From Sphingobacterium phlebotomi (GTDB taxonomy: Bacteria; Bacteroidota; Bacteroidia; Sphingobacteriales; Sphingobacteriaceae), in assembly GCF_008180195.1 (NCBI RefSeq), contig NZ_VTAV01000005.1, forward strand, positions 228,287 to 292,286: a stretch of 64,000 bases of DNA, in the 5' to 3' direction. The translations under genes and the position numbers were made by a program. How positions within the stretch are numbered: position 1 is the stretch's first letter; each line of letters opens with the position of its first letter. This document shows, piece after piece, positions 52,521 to 63,100 of the stretch. The notes beneath the pieces were generated by a model, which saw nothing but the letters and a program-made list of their open reading frames with translations, was not told the DNA's origin and did no database searches.

Positions 52521-52670
52521 ATGAGAATTAACCTTTTTACATTGTTCTTAGGGTTTGTACTTAATAGGCTCAATACGGTTTTTATCAATACCTCTTCAGT
52601 CTGCCAGACTACAAGTGGTATCGGACCTCCTACGAAGATGACCTGGCTGTTTAATTTAACTAAATTATAA
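52521..52670 (+). CDS. Small frame translationally linked to the XRE gene
   Basis: ATG at 52521 opens 49 codons: a hydrophobic start (MRINLFTLFLGFVLN) and a polar rest ending in LFNLTKL. Its TAA overlaps the next ATG (TAATG), so it might couple translation of the XRE gene. It may also be the broken start of another fibre-type gene. It is not recognised. Confidence 0.3.
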   Translation: MRINLFTLFLGFVLNRLNTVFINTSSVCQTTSGIGPPTKMTWLFNLTKL

Positions 52671-53080
52671 TGATCATAAGGGAATTAATTCATAAGACGA
52701 TCTGCACAAATCTTTTGAAGATACGCATAGGCAAGAGATATTCCCAGGAGCACATCGCATCGGTATTGGATATTAAACAACCATCTTATCACAAGATGGA
52801 AGGTGGCCTAACAAGAATCAGCGGTGAACAGTTAGGGGTACTAGCTGAGTTTTATAAGGTCAATATCTGTTTTTTTTATCGTGAAGTGGTCGATTCAAAT
52901 AGCGATGAGGGGAACCTACCGCGAGACATGCTTAAAATTAATGAAGATTTAACAAACCAAAAGTTATTGGTATCATTGCTTGTTAAGCAAAATGAAGAAT
53001 TGGAGCAAAAAATTAGAGATAAGGATCTTATGATAGATCGCCTGTTAAGCGAATCAATGGATAATAACGAAAACAAGTAG
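52670..53080 (+). CDS. XRE-family regulator with coiled-coil tail
   Basis: This 136-residue protein has an HTH (about 15-68: LKIRIGKRYSQEHIASVLDI, then KQPSYHKMEGGLTRISGEQL) and a C-terminal coiled coil (KQNEELEQKIRDKDLMIDRL). This plan is like the two XRE proteins of the Fic operon. It sits between the fibre genes and the second giant-Rhs operon and may regulate either. The only usable start overlaps the preceding small frame. Confidence 0.82.
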   Translation: MIIRELIHKTICTNLLKIRIGKRYSQEHIASVLDIKQPSYHKMEGGLTRISGEQLGVLAEFYKVNICFFYREVVDSNSDEGNLPRDMLKINEDLTNQKLLVSLLVKQNEELEQKIRDKDLMIDRLLSESMDNNENK

Positions 53081-53098
53081 CACCAAAAAACTAACTTT

Positions 53099-53167
53099 TA
53101 TGAAATACCGGCTATAAAAACTATAGCTCAGGGCTATGACTTTTATAACCTTTAGAAGTGTTTCATA
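53099..53167. other. Nested inverted repeats downstream of the XRE gene
   Basis: Three concentric arms are visible: TATGAAA/TTTCATA (53099-53105 and 53161-53167), GGCTATAAAA/TTTTATAACC (53110-53119 and 53141-53150, one mismatch) and ATAGC/GCTAT (53123-53127 and 53133-53137). This would fold into a long imperfect hairpin in RNA. It could be a terminator or a structured leader for the next operon. Confidence 0.5.
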
Positions 53168-53253
53168 TTTTATATCCTATTATTTTTATTCCGTAGGAGA
53201 GCAACTATCTCATCCTGATCTGATCAAGGATAGGAACTTATTGATTTAACTTT

Positions 53254-53583
53254 ATGAAGAATGTATTACTACTAATAAGTCTTTTTGTCATTTGTAATTT
53301 GACTTATGGGCAACAAAAAGAAACGGCACCCAACGAGATTTTGGTCGAAAAACTTATTAAGGAAAAAGATATCGACCGAAACCGAGCGTTGAAAATCGCA
53401 CAAACGATACAAGATACTGCCGATGAGATAAATAATGTTTATAACGACAGCACGTTGACAGACAATGTTAAAAGGGATAAAATCGATAAGCTTTATTTAT
53501 TGAGGTTTGACAAAATTAATCATATTGTGCCAGGTATATTCCGTCGTGAAGAAATAGTTCCCAACCGCAAGCAGCTCCGATAA
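53254..53583 (+). CDS. Small periplasmic helical protein
   Basis: This 109-residue protein has a signal peptide (ends TYGQQ, about 20) and a helical charged mature part (EKLIKEKDIDRNRALKIAQT). It is not recognised. It starts 1 base-gap away from the OmpH/Skp-like gene, so the two are probably co-translated and may act together, for example as periplasmic chaperones for the giant proteins encoded downstream. Confidence 0.65.
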   Translation: MKNVLLLISLFVICNLTYGQQKETAPNEILVEKLIKEKDIDRNRALKIAQTIQDTADEINNVYNDSTLTDNVKRDKIDKLYLLRFDKINHIVPGIFRREEIVPNRKQLR

Positions 53584-53584
53584 C

Positions 53585-54130
53585 ATGATGATGAAGCAAA
53601 ATAATCGGATAGCGTTATTGCTGTCCTCACTGAGTCTTATTCTCTCTATAGTTCTGATTGCAAAGTCCTTTACGAAACAAGATATTGTTTACATCGACTC
53701 CAATAAAATCCTCGCTGAATACAAAGTTGCAATAGCTGTTCAGCAAGAATTTGAAGGGAAGGAGAAAGAATGGCAGCGAAACATTGATACGCTGCAACAG
53801 GAACTGACCCATGCCTTTCAACAATATGAAAAGTCTATGGTAGTGGGGTCTGCCAAGGAACAGCAACTTGCTAAAAAAGAAGTGGAACACAAAAAGACAA
53901 ACCTTGAACGTTACATGCGCGCAACGCAGGAGAATTCCGAAAGCGAGAAAGCCAAACTGATCAATCCCGTCTATCAAAAAATCAATCAGTTCTTAACAGT
54001 ATATGGACAGAAAAAGGGCTATAAATTAATCTTGATCGCGAATCCGGTAGGAACGATTTCGTATGCGGAAGAAAATCTAAACATCACGGACGAAGTGATA
54101 GTAGAATTAAATAAAGCTTATGACAATTAG
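53585..54130 (+). CDS. OmpH/Skp-family periplasmic chaperone-like protein
   Basis: This 181-residue protein has an N-terminal anchor or signal (about 8-27), the family start IVYIDSNKILAEYKVA, a long coiled coil (about 50-130) forming the Skp tentacle, and the closing strand region GYKLILIANPVGTISYAEEN with DITDEV-type end (LNITDEVIVELNKAY). Skp holds unfolded outer-membrane proteins in the periplasm. In this setting it could chaperone the giant Rhs-type proteins, which is inference. It overlaps the next gene by 11 bases. Confidence 0.85.
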   Translation: MMMKQNNRIALLLSSLSLILSIVLIAKSFTKQDIVYIDSNKILAEYKVAIAVQQEFEGKEKEWQRNIDTLQQELTHAFQQYEKSMVVGSAKEQQLAKKEVEHKKTNLERYMRATQENSESEKAKLINPVYQKINQFLTVYGQKKGYKLILIANPVGTISYAEENLNITDEVIVELNKAYDN

Positions 54131-54683
54131 GTGTATACTTCTTCTCTTGATTTTTAGCTGTGTCTGCTTCTCATGTGGTCACAATATCTCATCGAAAGAA
54201 GATCTTATACGATTTATACACCGTAAAGACAGTGGATTAAAGAAAGAAAACGATACGCAGAGCAACATCAGGATGGCTATGGTTTACATGCCCTATCAAT
54301 TGTTCCCAGTCAACGTTAAATCAGACGGACAGGATAATTTCTATTTTTCTTTGCAGTTATCCTCCGATAATAAACCGTTGTCCACACAAGTATCCCGAGA
54401 GATGTATGGCGAGCTCATCCAGCTTTTTTTGTTTGATTTTCAGCAGTATATAACCTATTCTTATGGTGCGTCAGCGCATACCGTAAAACACATATCGTAT
54501 AATCAGCATGATCAGAATCCCTACTACGACAATCTGATCGTGACGATACCACGTGATGCCGCGTTTGAAGGAAGCAAAGTGCTACGTTTTACCATAAAAG
54601 AGTTTGGGTTTCAAAGTGGTTCCTCAAGCTTTTCATTCAAGACCAAAGATATAAATCGAGTAAATGGATTAATTATCGACTAA
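54120..54683 (+). CDS. Unrecognised lipoprotein
   Basis: This 187-residue protein has a lipoprotein signal with lipobox cysteine near 19 (CVCFSCGH). The mature part is mixed alpha/beta with SREMYGELIQLFLFDFQQYI. I do not recognise the family. It overlaps the chaperone-like gene upstream and lies 12 bases before the giant TcB-like gene, so it is part of the same operon and perhaps a surface anchor or partner for it. Confidence 0.65.
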   Translation: MTIRCILLLLIFSCVCFSCGHNISSKEDLIRFIHRKDSGLKKENDTQSNIRMAMVYMPYQLFPVNVKSDGQDNFYFSLQLSSDNKPLSTQVSREMYGELIQLFLFDFQQYITYSYGASAHTVKHISYNQHDQNPYYDNLIVTIPRDAAFEGSKVLRFTIKEFGFQSGSSSFSFKTKDINRVNGLIID

Positions 54684-54695
54684 ATTATAAGCCTT

Positions 54696-57600
54696 ATGCA
54701 TATTGGATTCCTACAAAAGAAAAGATGGAGGAGGATATTTGCTTCTTTTATTTTACTGTGTTTCGTTAACGAGATATTCTATTTGCCTGTATATGCCTTA
54801 ACAGCCGGACCTTCATCGGCGGACTACGGTAGTTTTGAACCAATTGACACGACCGATATGGTCAGTACGTTAACTGGGGATTTCGTGTACAATATGCCTC
54901 TGTTGGAAGTGCCTGGACCCGAAGGCGGATACCCTTTGGCATTATCCTATCATGCCAATATCAGTCCGGAGCAGGAGTCCAGTTGGGTGGGCCTAGGCTG
55001 GACACTCAACCCGGGAGCTGTCAACCGGCACGTCAATGGTTTTCCGGATGATTGGTGGAATACAGAAACATCGAGACGTGATTTCTGGGAAGGCGGCAAA
55101 TCTGAGACTACCCGGGTCGGCGTAACGGTTCCGATATATGGCTATTATATATCTGCTGGATTGACATTTGCCAATGATACCTACAAAGGTTTCGGACTCG
55201 GGGCAGATCTGGGAGCAGGTATTGGGATTAAAGATGTTGCATCTGTCGGTGTTGACTTTGGTGTCGGTCCTTATGGCGGGTTTTATGCCTCAGCCGGAAT
55301 AGGTATTGGTTATCAGGACCACGCCACAGGTTTCGGACTCGGGGCAGGTCTGTCCGTGTCAACAGATTTCAAGAATGGCATTGTAGCTGGCATTGGGGTC
55401 GGTGTGTTCTATCAGACTTCCCTATATAAAAACCCAAAGCAGGGCATATTAGGGATAAGCCTGTCTTCCAGAGGGGATGTCTCCTATTCTGTCGGCGGAC
55501 TGTCGAGTTCGTTGCACAATGCCCGGGCCAGTGCTATGCGGAGCAGCACAACAACCTATACGGTCAATCTGTTGCTTGCATCTTACCAAAATACGCAAAC
55601 GAGATATTGGTCTGATGAAAAGGACTCTTCCGATATCATAGGCGCGTTGCATGGTGACGGTTCGATTGGGGGCTTGAAAGATACTCATGCCGGTGACGCA
55701 TACAATCTGCAGGAAGAGGACAAAAATTTAATCGACCATCCTAATGTATCCAAGCATCAGGGTGGTGCCTATCCCAATTTCGATAAATATGTCGTTGCCG
55801 CCCAAGGCTTAGGAGGCTCTTTCAGGCCCTACAGATCTCAAGGATTTATATTTACCCAAAACCAACGGGAATTCAATGAAGACAGGACACTACGGTTTAT
55901 GTCTGTGCAGTATTATGAAAATGGAAGCCAAACCACGCCCTATTACAGGTTTGAGAATGAGTTTTCCAGTTATGATTTACAGCTCTATCCCGGTCTAACG
56001 AATCCTGACCTGTGGGATTACCGTAATAATGTAAGTTTACCCTTTTCGGGTTCCGTGGATCATGAAGATGGTGATGAAGACCTTATGACGACTGCACCGG
56101 GGAAGCATATCATCGACCATGAGTATGCCGAGGTTTATGTAAATGGTTCGCCTCGTGCTTCGTTTTTATTTCCCAAGGTGAACTTTGAGGTCAACAAGAC
56201 CGTACCCCCGTCCACCCGGGTAGACAATGGACAGATTACGGGTTATTCCATTACAAATACCGAGGGAGTCACGTACCATTATAGCTTGCCTGCGTATGTA
56301 TATGCGGAGGAAACTTATCAAGAGAACCGTGATCACAAACAGAAGCTGATCTTCAATAGGCAGACCAAGACAATGGGATATGCCTATATCTGGCATTTAA
56401 CGGCTATTACCGGTCCTGATTACGTAGACCGAGGGGAGTTAAATGTGATTGATGATGCGGACTATGGTTATTGGGTCAGCTTTGAGTACGGCAAATGGAG
56501 TGGTAGCCATGTTTGGCGGAATCCCGCAGAAGGCATGTACGTTGATGACGATGGTGAATTTAGCCAGCTGTCCATGGGTAGGAAGGAAGTGTACTATCTC
56601 AATGCGATCAAGACCAGAAGCCATACTGCGGTTTTTGCCAAATCCATCAAAAAGGATGGTAAGGGCGCATCTCCTGAAATCTTCAATAAAAATTATAACG
56701 TAGAATTACAGGCGTCTACAGATTACGTAAACAGTGGTATGTTCAACGCAAATTCGGCTTTGAGTATGAAATTGGATCGTATTTACCTCATGAACCGCGG
56801 AGACGAGGATATCATTCCTATCCCTACGTCACAACAGAACAGCAGCCCCACCAGGAGCATACCCTGTTCTGATTGTGAGATCATTAGTAATGTCTATAAT
56901 ACCGGTAATATCTCATCTGTGAGGCAACAATTGGAAAATAAGGCGATCCAGATTATTGACATGGAGTATGATTACAGTCTGGTAAAAGGCACAGCAAATA
57001 GTTTTGAAAATGATATCTATGCTGTAAGGGACGGAAAATTAACGCTGAATGCGGTTAGTATAATGGGACGTGGTGCCGTACCGTTGGCTCCACCTACTAC
57101 TTTTGAATACGAACTGGATGTTGCGGATCGTAAGCAAGTCTCTGGCATTCTCTCGCCGGGAGGTTTTACCAGCCAGAATGGAAGTCTAGAAATAGGAGAC
57201 CTTTTGAGGGTCGAAGCTTATGCCCAACAGCCGGAATTTGCTGGCGTTATTGTTCGTAAGACTGCTTCGGGAAGCAGTTATGTGTATAGCCTACGAAACG
57301 GGAATTATTCGGGCGCGTCGAAGAATACCACAGTAGTGACGACCAAAAACCCTACATACAACAAAAATGCCGTGGATATGTGGGGGATGTACAAATCGGA
57401 TTATTTAGCATCTAATAATGAAACGGTAAGTCGGACGACTACGGCCACGTCAGGTAAATCTGTCGATGTTTGGAGTTTGCGAAAAATAAATACTAGCTCG
57501 GGAACTACTATGAAAGTAGCGTATGAAAGCGATACATACAACAGGGCCGTGCTCAATTCCAACAGATCGTTTATCATAACGAATTTTACCAAGATCAACG

Positions 57601-60104
57601 ATCTGGACTACTATTTTGATTTAGATATTGCTGAGGGATGGGATCTAAGTCATTTTTTTCAGGCGACGGACGAAATCGATTTGGTGTTGGCGTTTACATA
57701 CAGGCCAATTATGATACTGCCAACGATGGAGTTCGAATCCTATTCTTTCAAGCCCGTTGTGCAATCTGTCGATCAGAACCTAAAAAGAGTATATGTACGA
57801 AATAGTACCTACTCTATTCGGAATTTTATCAACGCTCTACCCGGTGACGCTGGCTTCAAATCGGTATTGACGGGCAATGTCATAGTTTCCGATCAGGGAG
57901 GATTGTTTTATGGAGGTGGAACCCGAGTAAGCTCGATAACTACGGACCATATGGACGGCGTACGGACCACTATGAATTATAGCTATCATCTCTCGAACAA
58001 CCCGCAAATCTCCTCGGGCGTTACGGTCAGTGAGCCGAAGCTATATCCTGAGGACAATATGAAGGATGTCTTGACTTCGTTTGGTACAAGTACAAGTGAA
58101 ATTGAAGCAAAACAAAAAGTAAAGAATGAGTATAAGAAATTTCTATTTCAGCAGCTCGATCCACTGGCCGACCTGGCACGGGAGTTACCAGGGGCCGGGG
58201 TCATGTACGAATATGTCACTAGGAGCCATACCATTACCCATACGCTTGATCAGGTAGAACGGGAGCTGCCGACGAAAACAGAAATTCACTATCAGGTATT
58301 CAAATCCAATATGGTGGGGAGGCAGGATGTAGAACCGCGACAATCGCAGGCCGGAAATGGAGGGAACTTTGTATATGGCAGAAATTTGGTTCTGAAAAAA
58401 TTTGTATCAGCTATAGGTCAGGTTAAACGGATGACGACCTATAATCACGTAGGTACAAAGATGAGTGAAACCCTCAACCATTATCTTCATGATGGCTTGG
58501 AACACTTACCTCACGACCAGTTTTTTGACGCGTACGAACAGCGGCTCAAGCAATATAAAAAACAAGGGGTTTTCAAGGAGCGATATGGCGAAACCAAACA
58601 AATCTCCAGCAGAGGAGGATCTGGAGATACAGATCATTTATATGTGACGATGAGTGCCAAGGCAGAATATCCTTGCGTATCGATCGGTAGCACGACCACA
58701 GATTACGTTTCCCAGGTGACCTCGTCAACGAAGATACAGGAGTATGACTTTTATTCCGGCAGTGTTATCCGATCTATTTCCGAGGATTCTCGAGGCAATT
58801 ATATAGAAGAGGATATAACACCCGCCTATCATATATTCACGCCGATGGGGCCTATTCGATTGTGGCAAGGCAGAAATATGCTGACGCAAGTGTATGAGAA
58901 GAAAGTGTCTCTTTTAGACAAAAATGAGATACGAAAAGGAATTATATCTTCTGATGTAAGCTTGTGGGGGACATCGGTGCCGGCGAAGGATAAAGATGGA
59001 AATGCCATCAGCCAGCCGAACATCTGGAGGCCCTATGCTCAGTACAGCTGGCTTCCTTCGGATAGTGATGCCAATGGGTTGAGTGCGACGGTGCCGGCGT
59101 TCGACTGGTATAATCCAGCCAACAATAGTCTAAACTGGAAAAAAACAAATGAAGTGACTTTATTTAATGTATTTTCCAACATACTAGAAAGTAAAGACAT
59201 CAACGGGCGGTACGCTGCGCAGCAATACGGCTATAAAGCAACAAAAGCTGTTTTACATGGAGATGATGGTCGCTTTGAAGAATTTACCTTTGGCAGCGCA
59301 GAAGACCATGTCATCAAGAACGGGGTGTATTATTACGCCGATAATCTTAAGGGGACGGCAAGAAGCAATGCAATGGCCCACACCGGAAAGTACAGCGTGT
59401 TGATGTCCCCGGCGCAGAAAGGGTTTATCTATGACGTTCCCATTGAGAAACTTGATAGCCAAAAGGATTATATTGCGATGGTGTGGGTGCGGTCAGAGGG
59501 AATAGCTGATATCAATGGCCCGCGATTATATTACAAACTAGACAATGCGCCTGAGGTGCTTAGCCCTTCTGCCGGAAAGGTAAAATATGCCGCGGGATGG
59601 AACTTGATCGAAATGGTCATCTCCAAGGAGGTGCTTGTCGGGAAGCAGAATCTCCAGGTAGGTTGTATAAATACAGGGGGCTATCAGGTGTATGCAGATG
59701 ATTTCAGATTTAGTCCCCGAGATGCCGTTATGAGCGCCTCCGTATATGATCTAATCCATGGGTATCTAACCTATACGTTGAATAATAACAACCTGTATAC
59801 AAAGTATACCCATGATCTGGAAGGCAATGTTATGCGTACCTATACGGAGATGTTAGGCAAAGATTATATACCGCTATTAAGCCGGAATTTTAAGAACATT
59901 GCAAACTTTAGTTATCAAGTCTATACGAATATATTGACAACGGAGAACATACTGCCGCAGGGCTGTTCCACTCCGGTTACCTATAGGGTGCTTCCCGGGA
60001 AGTATATCTCTTATTTTAGCCAAGAGGACGCCGATGATCAAGCACAAGAAGATGTGCGGCAGTATGGGCAACGGTATGCGGACCAACATTCACCATGTCA
60101 TTAA
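54696..60104 (+). CDS. Giant TcB/SpvB-like shell protein with C-terminal DUF5977
   Basis: This 1802-residue protein has a signal peptide (about 14-36). The SpvB/TcdB-like opening is clear at 50-115: MVSTLTGDFVYNMPLLEVPG, LALSYHANISPEQESSWVGL and GWTLNPGAVNRHVNG. A glycine-rich repeat region (about 145-250) alternates GFGLGADLGAGIGI-like strands. The long YD-rich body ends in a DUF5977 segment (FSQEDADDQAQEDVRQYGQR, from about 1780). There is no Rhs core or tip. It is the larger counterpart of the 11558-15952 protein and again precedes an NHL-Rhs gene, by 12 bases. Confidence 0.82.
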   Translation: MHIGFLQKKRWRRIFASFILLCFVNEIFYLPVYALTAGPSSADYGSFEPIDTTDMVSTLTGDFVYNMPLLEVPGPEGGYPLALSYHANISPEQESSWVGLGWTLNPGAVNRHVNGFPDDWWNTETSRRDFWEGGKSETTRVGVTVPIYGYYISAGLTFANDTYKGFGLGADLGAGIGIKDVASVGVDFGVGPYGGFYASAGIGIGYQDHATGFGLGAGLSVSTDFKNGIVAGIGVGVFYQTSLYKNPKQGILGISLSSRGDVSYSVGGLSSSLHNARASAMRSSTTTYTVNLLLASYQNTQTRYWSDEKDSSDIIGALHGDGSIGGLKDTHAGDAYNLQEEDKNLIDHPNVSKHQGGAYPNFDKYVVAAQGLGGSFRPYRSQGFIFTQNQREFNEDRTLRFMSVQYYENGSQTTPYYRFENEFSSYDLQLYPGLTNPDLWDYRNNVSLPFSGSVDHEDGDEDLMTTAPGKHIIDHEYAEVYVNGSPRASFLFPKVNFEVNKTVPPSTRVDNGQITGYSITNTEGVTYHYSLPAYVYAEETYQENRDHKQKLIFNRQTKTMGYAYIWHLTAITGPDYVDRGELNVIDDADYGYWVSFEYGKWSGSHVWRNPAEGMYVDDDGEFSQLSMGRKEVYYLNAIKTRSHTAVFAKSIKKDGKGASPEIFNKNYNVELQASTDYVNSGMFNANSALSMKLDRIYLMNRGDEDIIPIPTSQQNSSPTRSIPCSDCEIISNVYNTGNISSVRQQLENKAIQIIDMEYDYSLVKGTANSFENDIYAVRDGKLTLNAVSIMGRGAVPLAPPTTFEYELDVADRKQVSGILSPGGFTSQNGSLEIGDLLRVEAYAQQPEFAGVIVRKTASGSSYVYSLRNGNYSGASKNTTVVTTKNPTYNKNAVDMWGMYKSDYLASNNETVSRTTTATSGKSVDVWSLRKINTSSGTTMKVAYESDTYNRAVLNSNRSFIITNFTKINDLDYYFDLDIAEGWDLSHFFQATDEIDLVLAFTYRPIMILPTMEFESYSFKPVVQSVDQNLKRVYVRNSTYSIRNFINALPGDAGFKSVLTGNVIVSDQGGLFYGGGTRVSSITTDHMDGVRTTMNYSYHLSNNPQISSGVTVSEPKLYPEDNMKDVLTSFGTSTSEIEAKQKVKNEYKKFLFQQLDPLADLARELPGAGVMYEYVTRSHTITHTLDQVERELPTKTEIHYQVFKSNMVGRQDVEPRQSQAGNGGNFVYGRNLVLKKFVSAIGQVKRMTTYNHVGTKMSETLNHYLHDGLEHLPHDQFFDAYEQRLKQYKKQGVFKERYGETKQISSRGGSGDTDHLYVTMSAKAEYPCVSIGSTTTDYVSQVTSSTKIQEYDFYSGSVIRSISEDSRGNYIEEDITPAYHIFTPMGPIRLWQGRNMLTQVYEKKVSLLDKNEIRKGIISSDVSLWGTSVPAKDKDGNAISQPNIWRPYAQYSWLPSDSDANGLSATVPAFDWYNPANNSLNWKKTNEVTLFNVFSNILESKDINGRYAAQQYGYKATKAVLHGDDGRFEEFTFGSAEDHVIKNGVYYYADNLKGTARSNAMAHTGKYSVLMSPAQKGFIYDVPIEKLDSQKDYIAMVWVRSEGIADINGPRLYYKLDNAPEVLSPSAGKVKYAAGWNLIEMVISKEVLVGKQNLQVGCINTGGYQVYADDFRFSPRDAVMSASVYDLIHGYLTYTLNNNNLYTKYTHDLEGNVMRTYTEMLGKDYIPLLSRNFKNIANFSYQVYTNILTTENILPQGCSTPVTYRVLPGKYISYFSQEDADDQAQEDVRQYGQRYADQHSPCH

Positions 60105-60116
60105 ATCCAACAAGCC

Positions 60117-63100
60117 ATGAGAAAAGAAATTTGGTTCTTACCTGCCATCCTCACAACGTTGCTGTCGTTTTGTCTTTCGTTTTGTCAAGGGCAATGGCCG
60201 CCGTCGGTTAGCTATGATATGCCTTCACGGTTGGTGGCTGGTAATCCCGTGAGTTTTTTTCCAACCACAACCGGCGTGTCCCTTTTAGTGGAACCCTATG
60301 TCAATGCCGTTGCCGGAAGTGCAACCCCGAGCAGCACAGGCGTAACGGGCAACGCGCTGGATATGGAGTTCAGCTTTTTCAGCTCGATGGTATCTGCACC
60401 TGATGGCAGTCTATATTTTTGCGATGCATTGTACAGCGGCATACGGAGGCTCTCACCCTCGGGTCAGGTCACCATTTTTGTTGCAGGAGGGTCGTCGCTG
60501 GGAGATCCCTCGGACATGGTGATGGATTCGGAAGGTAATATTTTTTTCTGCGACCGATATAGGCATGTGATCCGCAGGGTGACCCCCGGAGGAGTGATTA
60601 CGTTGATAGCCGGCGCTCAGGGGGTTTCGGGCTATGCCGACGGGACGGGGGGAGCGGCGCGTTTTTCCAGTCCTTCGGGGATCGCGATAGATACCGCAGA
60701 TAATCTTTATGTCATCGATCACGGGAATAAACGTATACGGAAGGTCACCTCCGCTGGTGCGGTCACGACCTTGGCAGGTAACGGCAGCAGTGGCGTGGTG
60801 AACGGTCCGGGATCTTCGGCCAGCTTCCGGGACTTAGGAGGTATAGATACCGATTCGCAGGGCAATGTCTATGTCTCGGAGTATGCCGATCATGTCATAC
60901 GGAAGATCGCACCTTCGGGGCAGGTCTCTACCTATGCGGGAGTAGCCGGGTCGGGGTCGGATCAGGACGGAACCGGTACCAATGCCCGTTTTTACAATCC
61001 GGGGAAGCTGTCTATCGACAAAACGAAGGACGATATCTATGTGGCCCAGAGCAATACCAGAATACGGAAGATTACCTCCTCGCTGGAGATAAGCACGGTC
61101 ATCGGTTATGGCAATTGGGGCCAGCGGGAAGGCTTTGCTGCGGATATCTGGTATGAATATGTCGATGCCTTGTTGTGGGGTTCGGACGGGGCGCTTTATA
61201 TAGGGAATTCGGACGGCGATGCATTTGGTTATCTGCATAAGTACAGAGAGGATCCCTTTTCGATCGTCCCGGCTCTTCCAAAGGGTATGACCTTCAACCG
61301 GACCTCGGGAGAAATTGGTGGTTCCCCAAAAGGACTATCTCCCCTGTCAAGCTATGAAGTTACGGCCTATGGACATGGTACCATCCAGTACAGCACGGAG
61401 CTTTCCTTTTCTGTGGAGCTCCCGATTCCTTGGATAAGTTACGACATCCCCGAAAGATTGACAAGAGGGGAAACCGTCAGTTTCTCCCCCACCAATACGG
61501 GCGGCCCTGTCCATTCCCCGGGCTATATACGTGCAGTCGGGGGAAGTAGGAGCCCAACTGTTTATGATCTTGAGGGTAACGCACTCGATATGCATTTCGG
61601 CTACGTTTATGCCATGGTATACGATCCGGGGGGCGATATTTACTTTTTTGATAATATGTACAACGGGATCCGTAAGATCTCCCCTTTGGGGCAGGTATCT
61701 CTTTTTGTAGGAGGAGCGGCTACGGGAGGCGTAATCGATGGAATCGGTGGTGCGGCTTCGTTCAATAACCTAAAGGGAATGGCCATGGATTCCCAAGGGA
61801 ACATCTACACCTGTGAATACACGCGCCACCTTATCCGAAAGATCACACCTGCTGGCGTGGTGACGACCTTGGCCGGTCTGCTGAACACGGCGGGATATGC
61901 TGACGGGTCGGGCGGCGCTGCTCGCTTCAGCTATCCCTCCGGGATAACGGTAGACCATAATGACAACCTGTATATCATCGACTCGGGGAACAAACGTATA
62001 CGGAAGATGACACCGACTGGTGTGGTCACGACACTGGCGGGCAACGGCAGTAGCGGGATCGTCGACGGACCGGGGGCTTCGGCCAGCTTTAGGAATCCAA
62101 GTGGTATAGCCACAGACTCGCAGGACAACATCTATGTGTCAGAACCTACGGACAATATCATCCGGAAGATAACGCCCTCGGGCATGGTGTCCACGTATAT
62201 CGGGGTTGCGGGTTCCAGTTCACATGTGGACGGTACCGGTAGCAGTGCCCGGTTTTTCTATCCCACGTATTTGGCGATAGACAAAGCAAAAGACGATATC
62301 TATGTGACCCAGGGTAATGGCAGGATCCGGAAGATCAGCTCCTCTCTGGAGGTGACCACCATTAGCGGTGGAGGCAATATCATCGGTGAGGACGGACCTG
62401 CTCTGGATATCTCCCATGAGGACCTACAAGGTATAACGTGGGGAGAGAATGGTGGTCTTTTGATCTCAGATATGTATTATGACGAGATCGGTTGTCTCCG
62501 CAGGTACGAGGAGATCGGCGGTTATTCCATTATCCCGGCACTCCCTGTCGGATTGGAGATGGATGTCGACGGGACCATTAGCGGTACTCCATCGGAGCCT
62601 TCTCCACTGACGACTTACGAGGTGACGGCCTCCAACCAATACGGACAACACAGTACACTAGTTTCGTTTTCGGTATCAAACGAGGCCAATGGGAGCGCAG
62701 CTCAGGACATGATCAACCGGGACAAGCACCTGAATTGGAATATCAGTCAGGTCTTTGACGAAGAAGGCAATGTGATTGGCGAGAGCAAGACGTTTTACCT
62801 CCATACCGGTAGGGAATTGCAAACGCAGGTGCGAAATAAGGCTGCAAACAAAATATTGGCCTCTCAGGAACTTTATGATGCATATGGGCGAAACGCAATA
62901 GCGACCTTGGCAGCGCCAATTGACTCATCGTTGTTCTCTTATCATTCCGGTTTTATAAAAGGGCCGGACGGGACATATAATTATACGCATTTCGATGGCA
63001 GTAAAGTGCGTAGTCCGGACGCTGTTACGTTGAATGAGCGTGGCTCCTTGGGCTGGTATTACAGCAACAACAATACCCTAGATACTTATCAGGCAACGAC

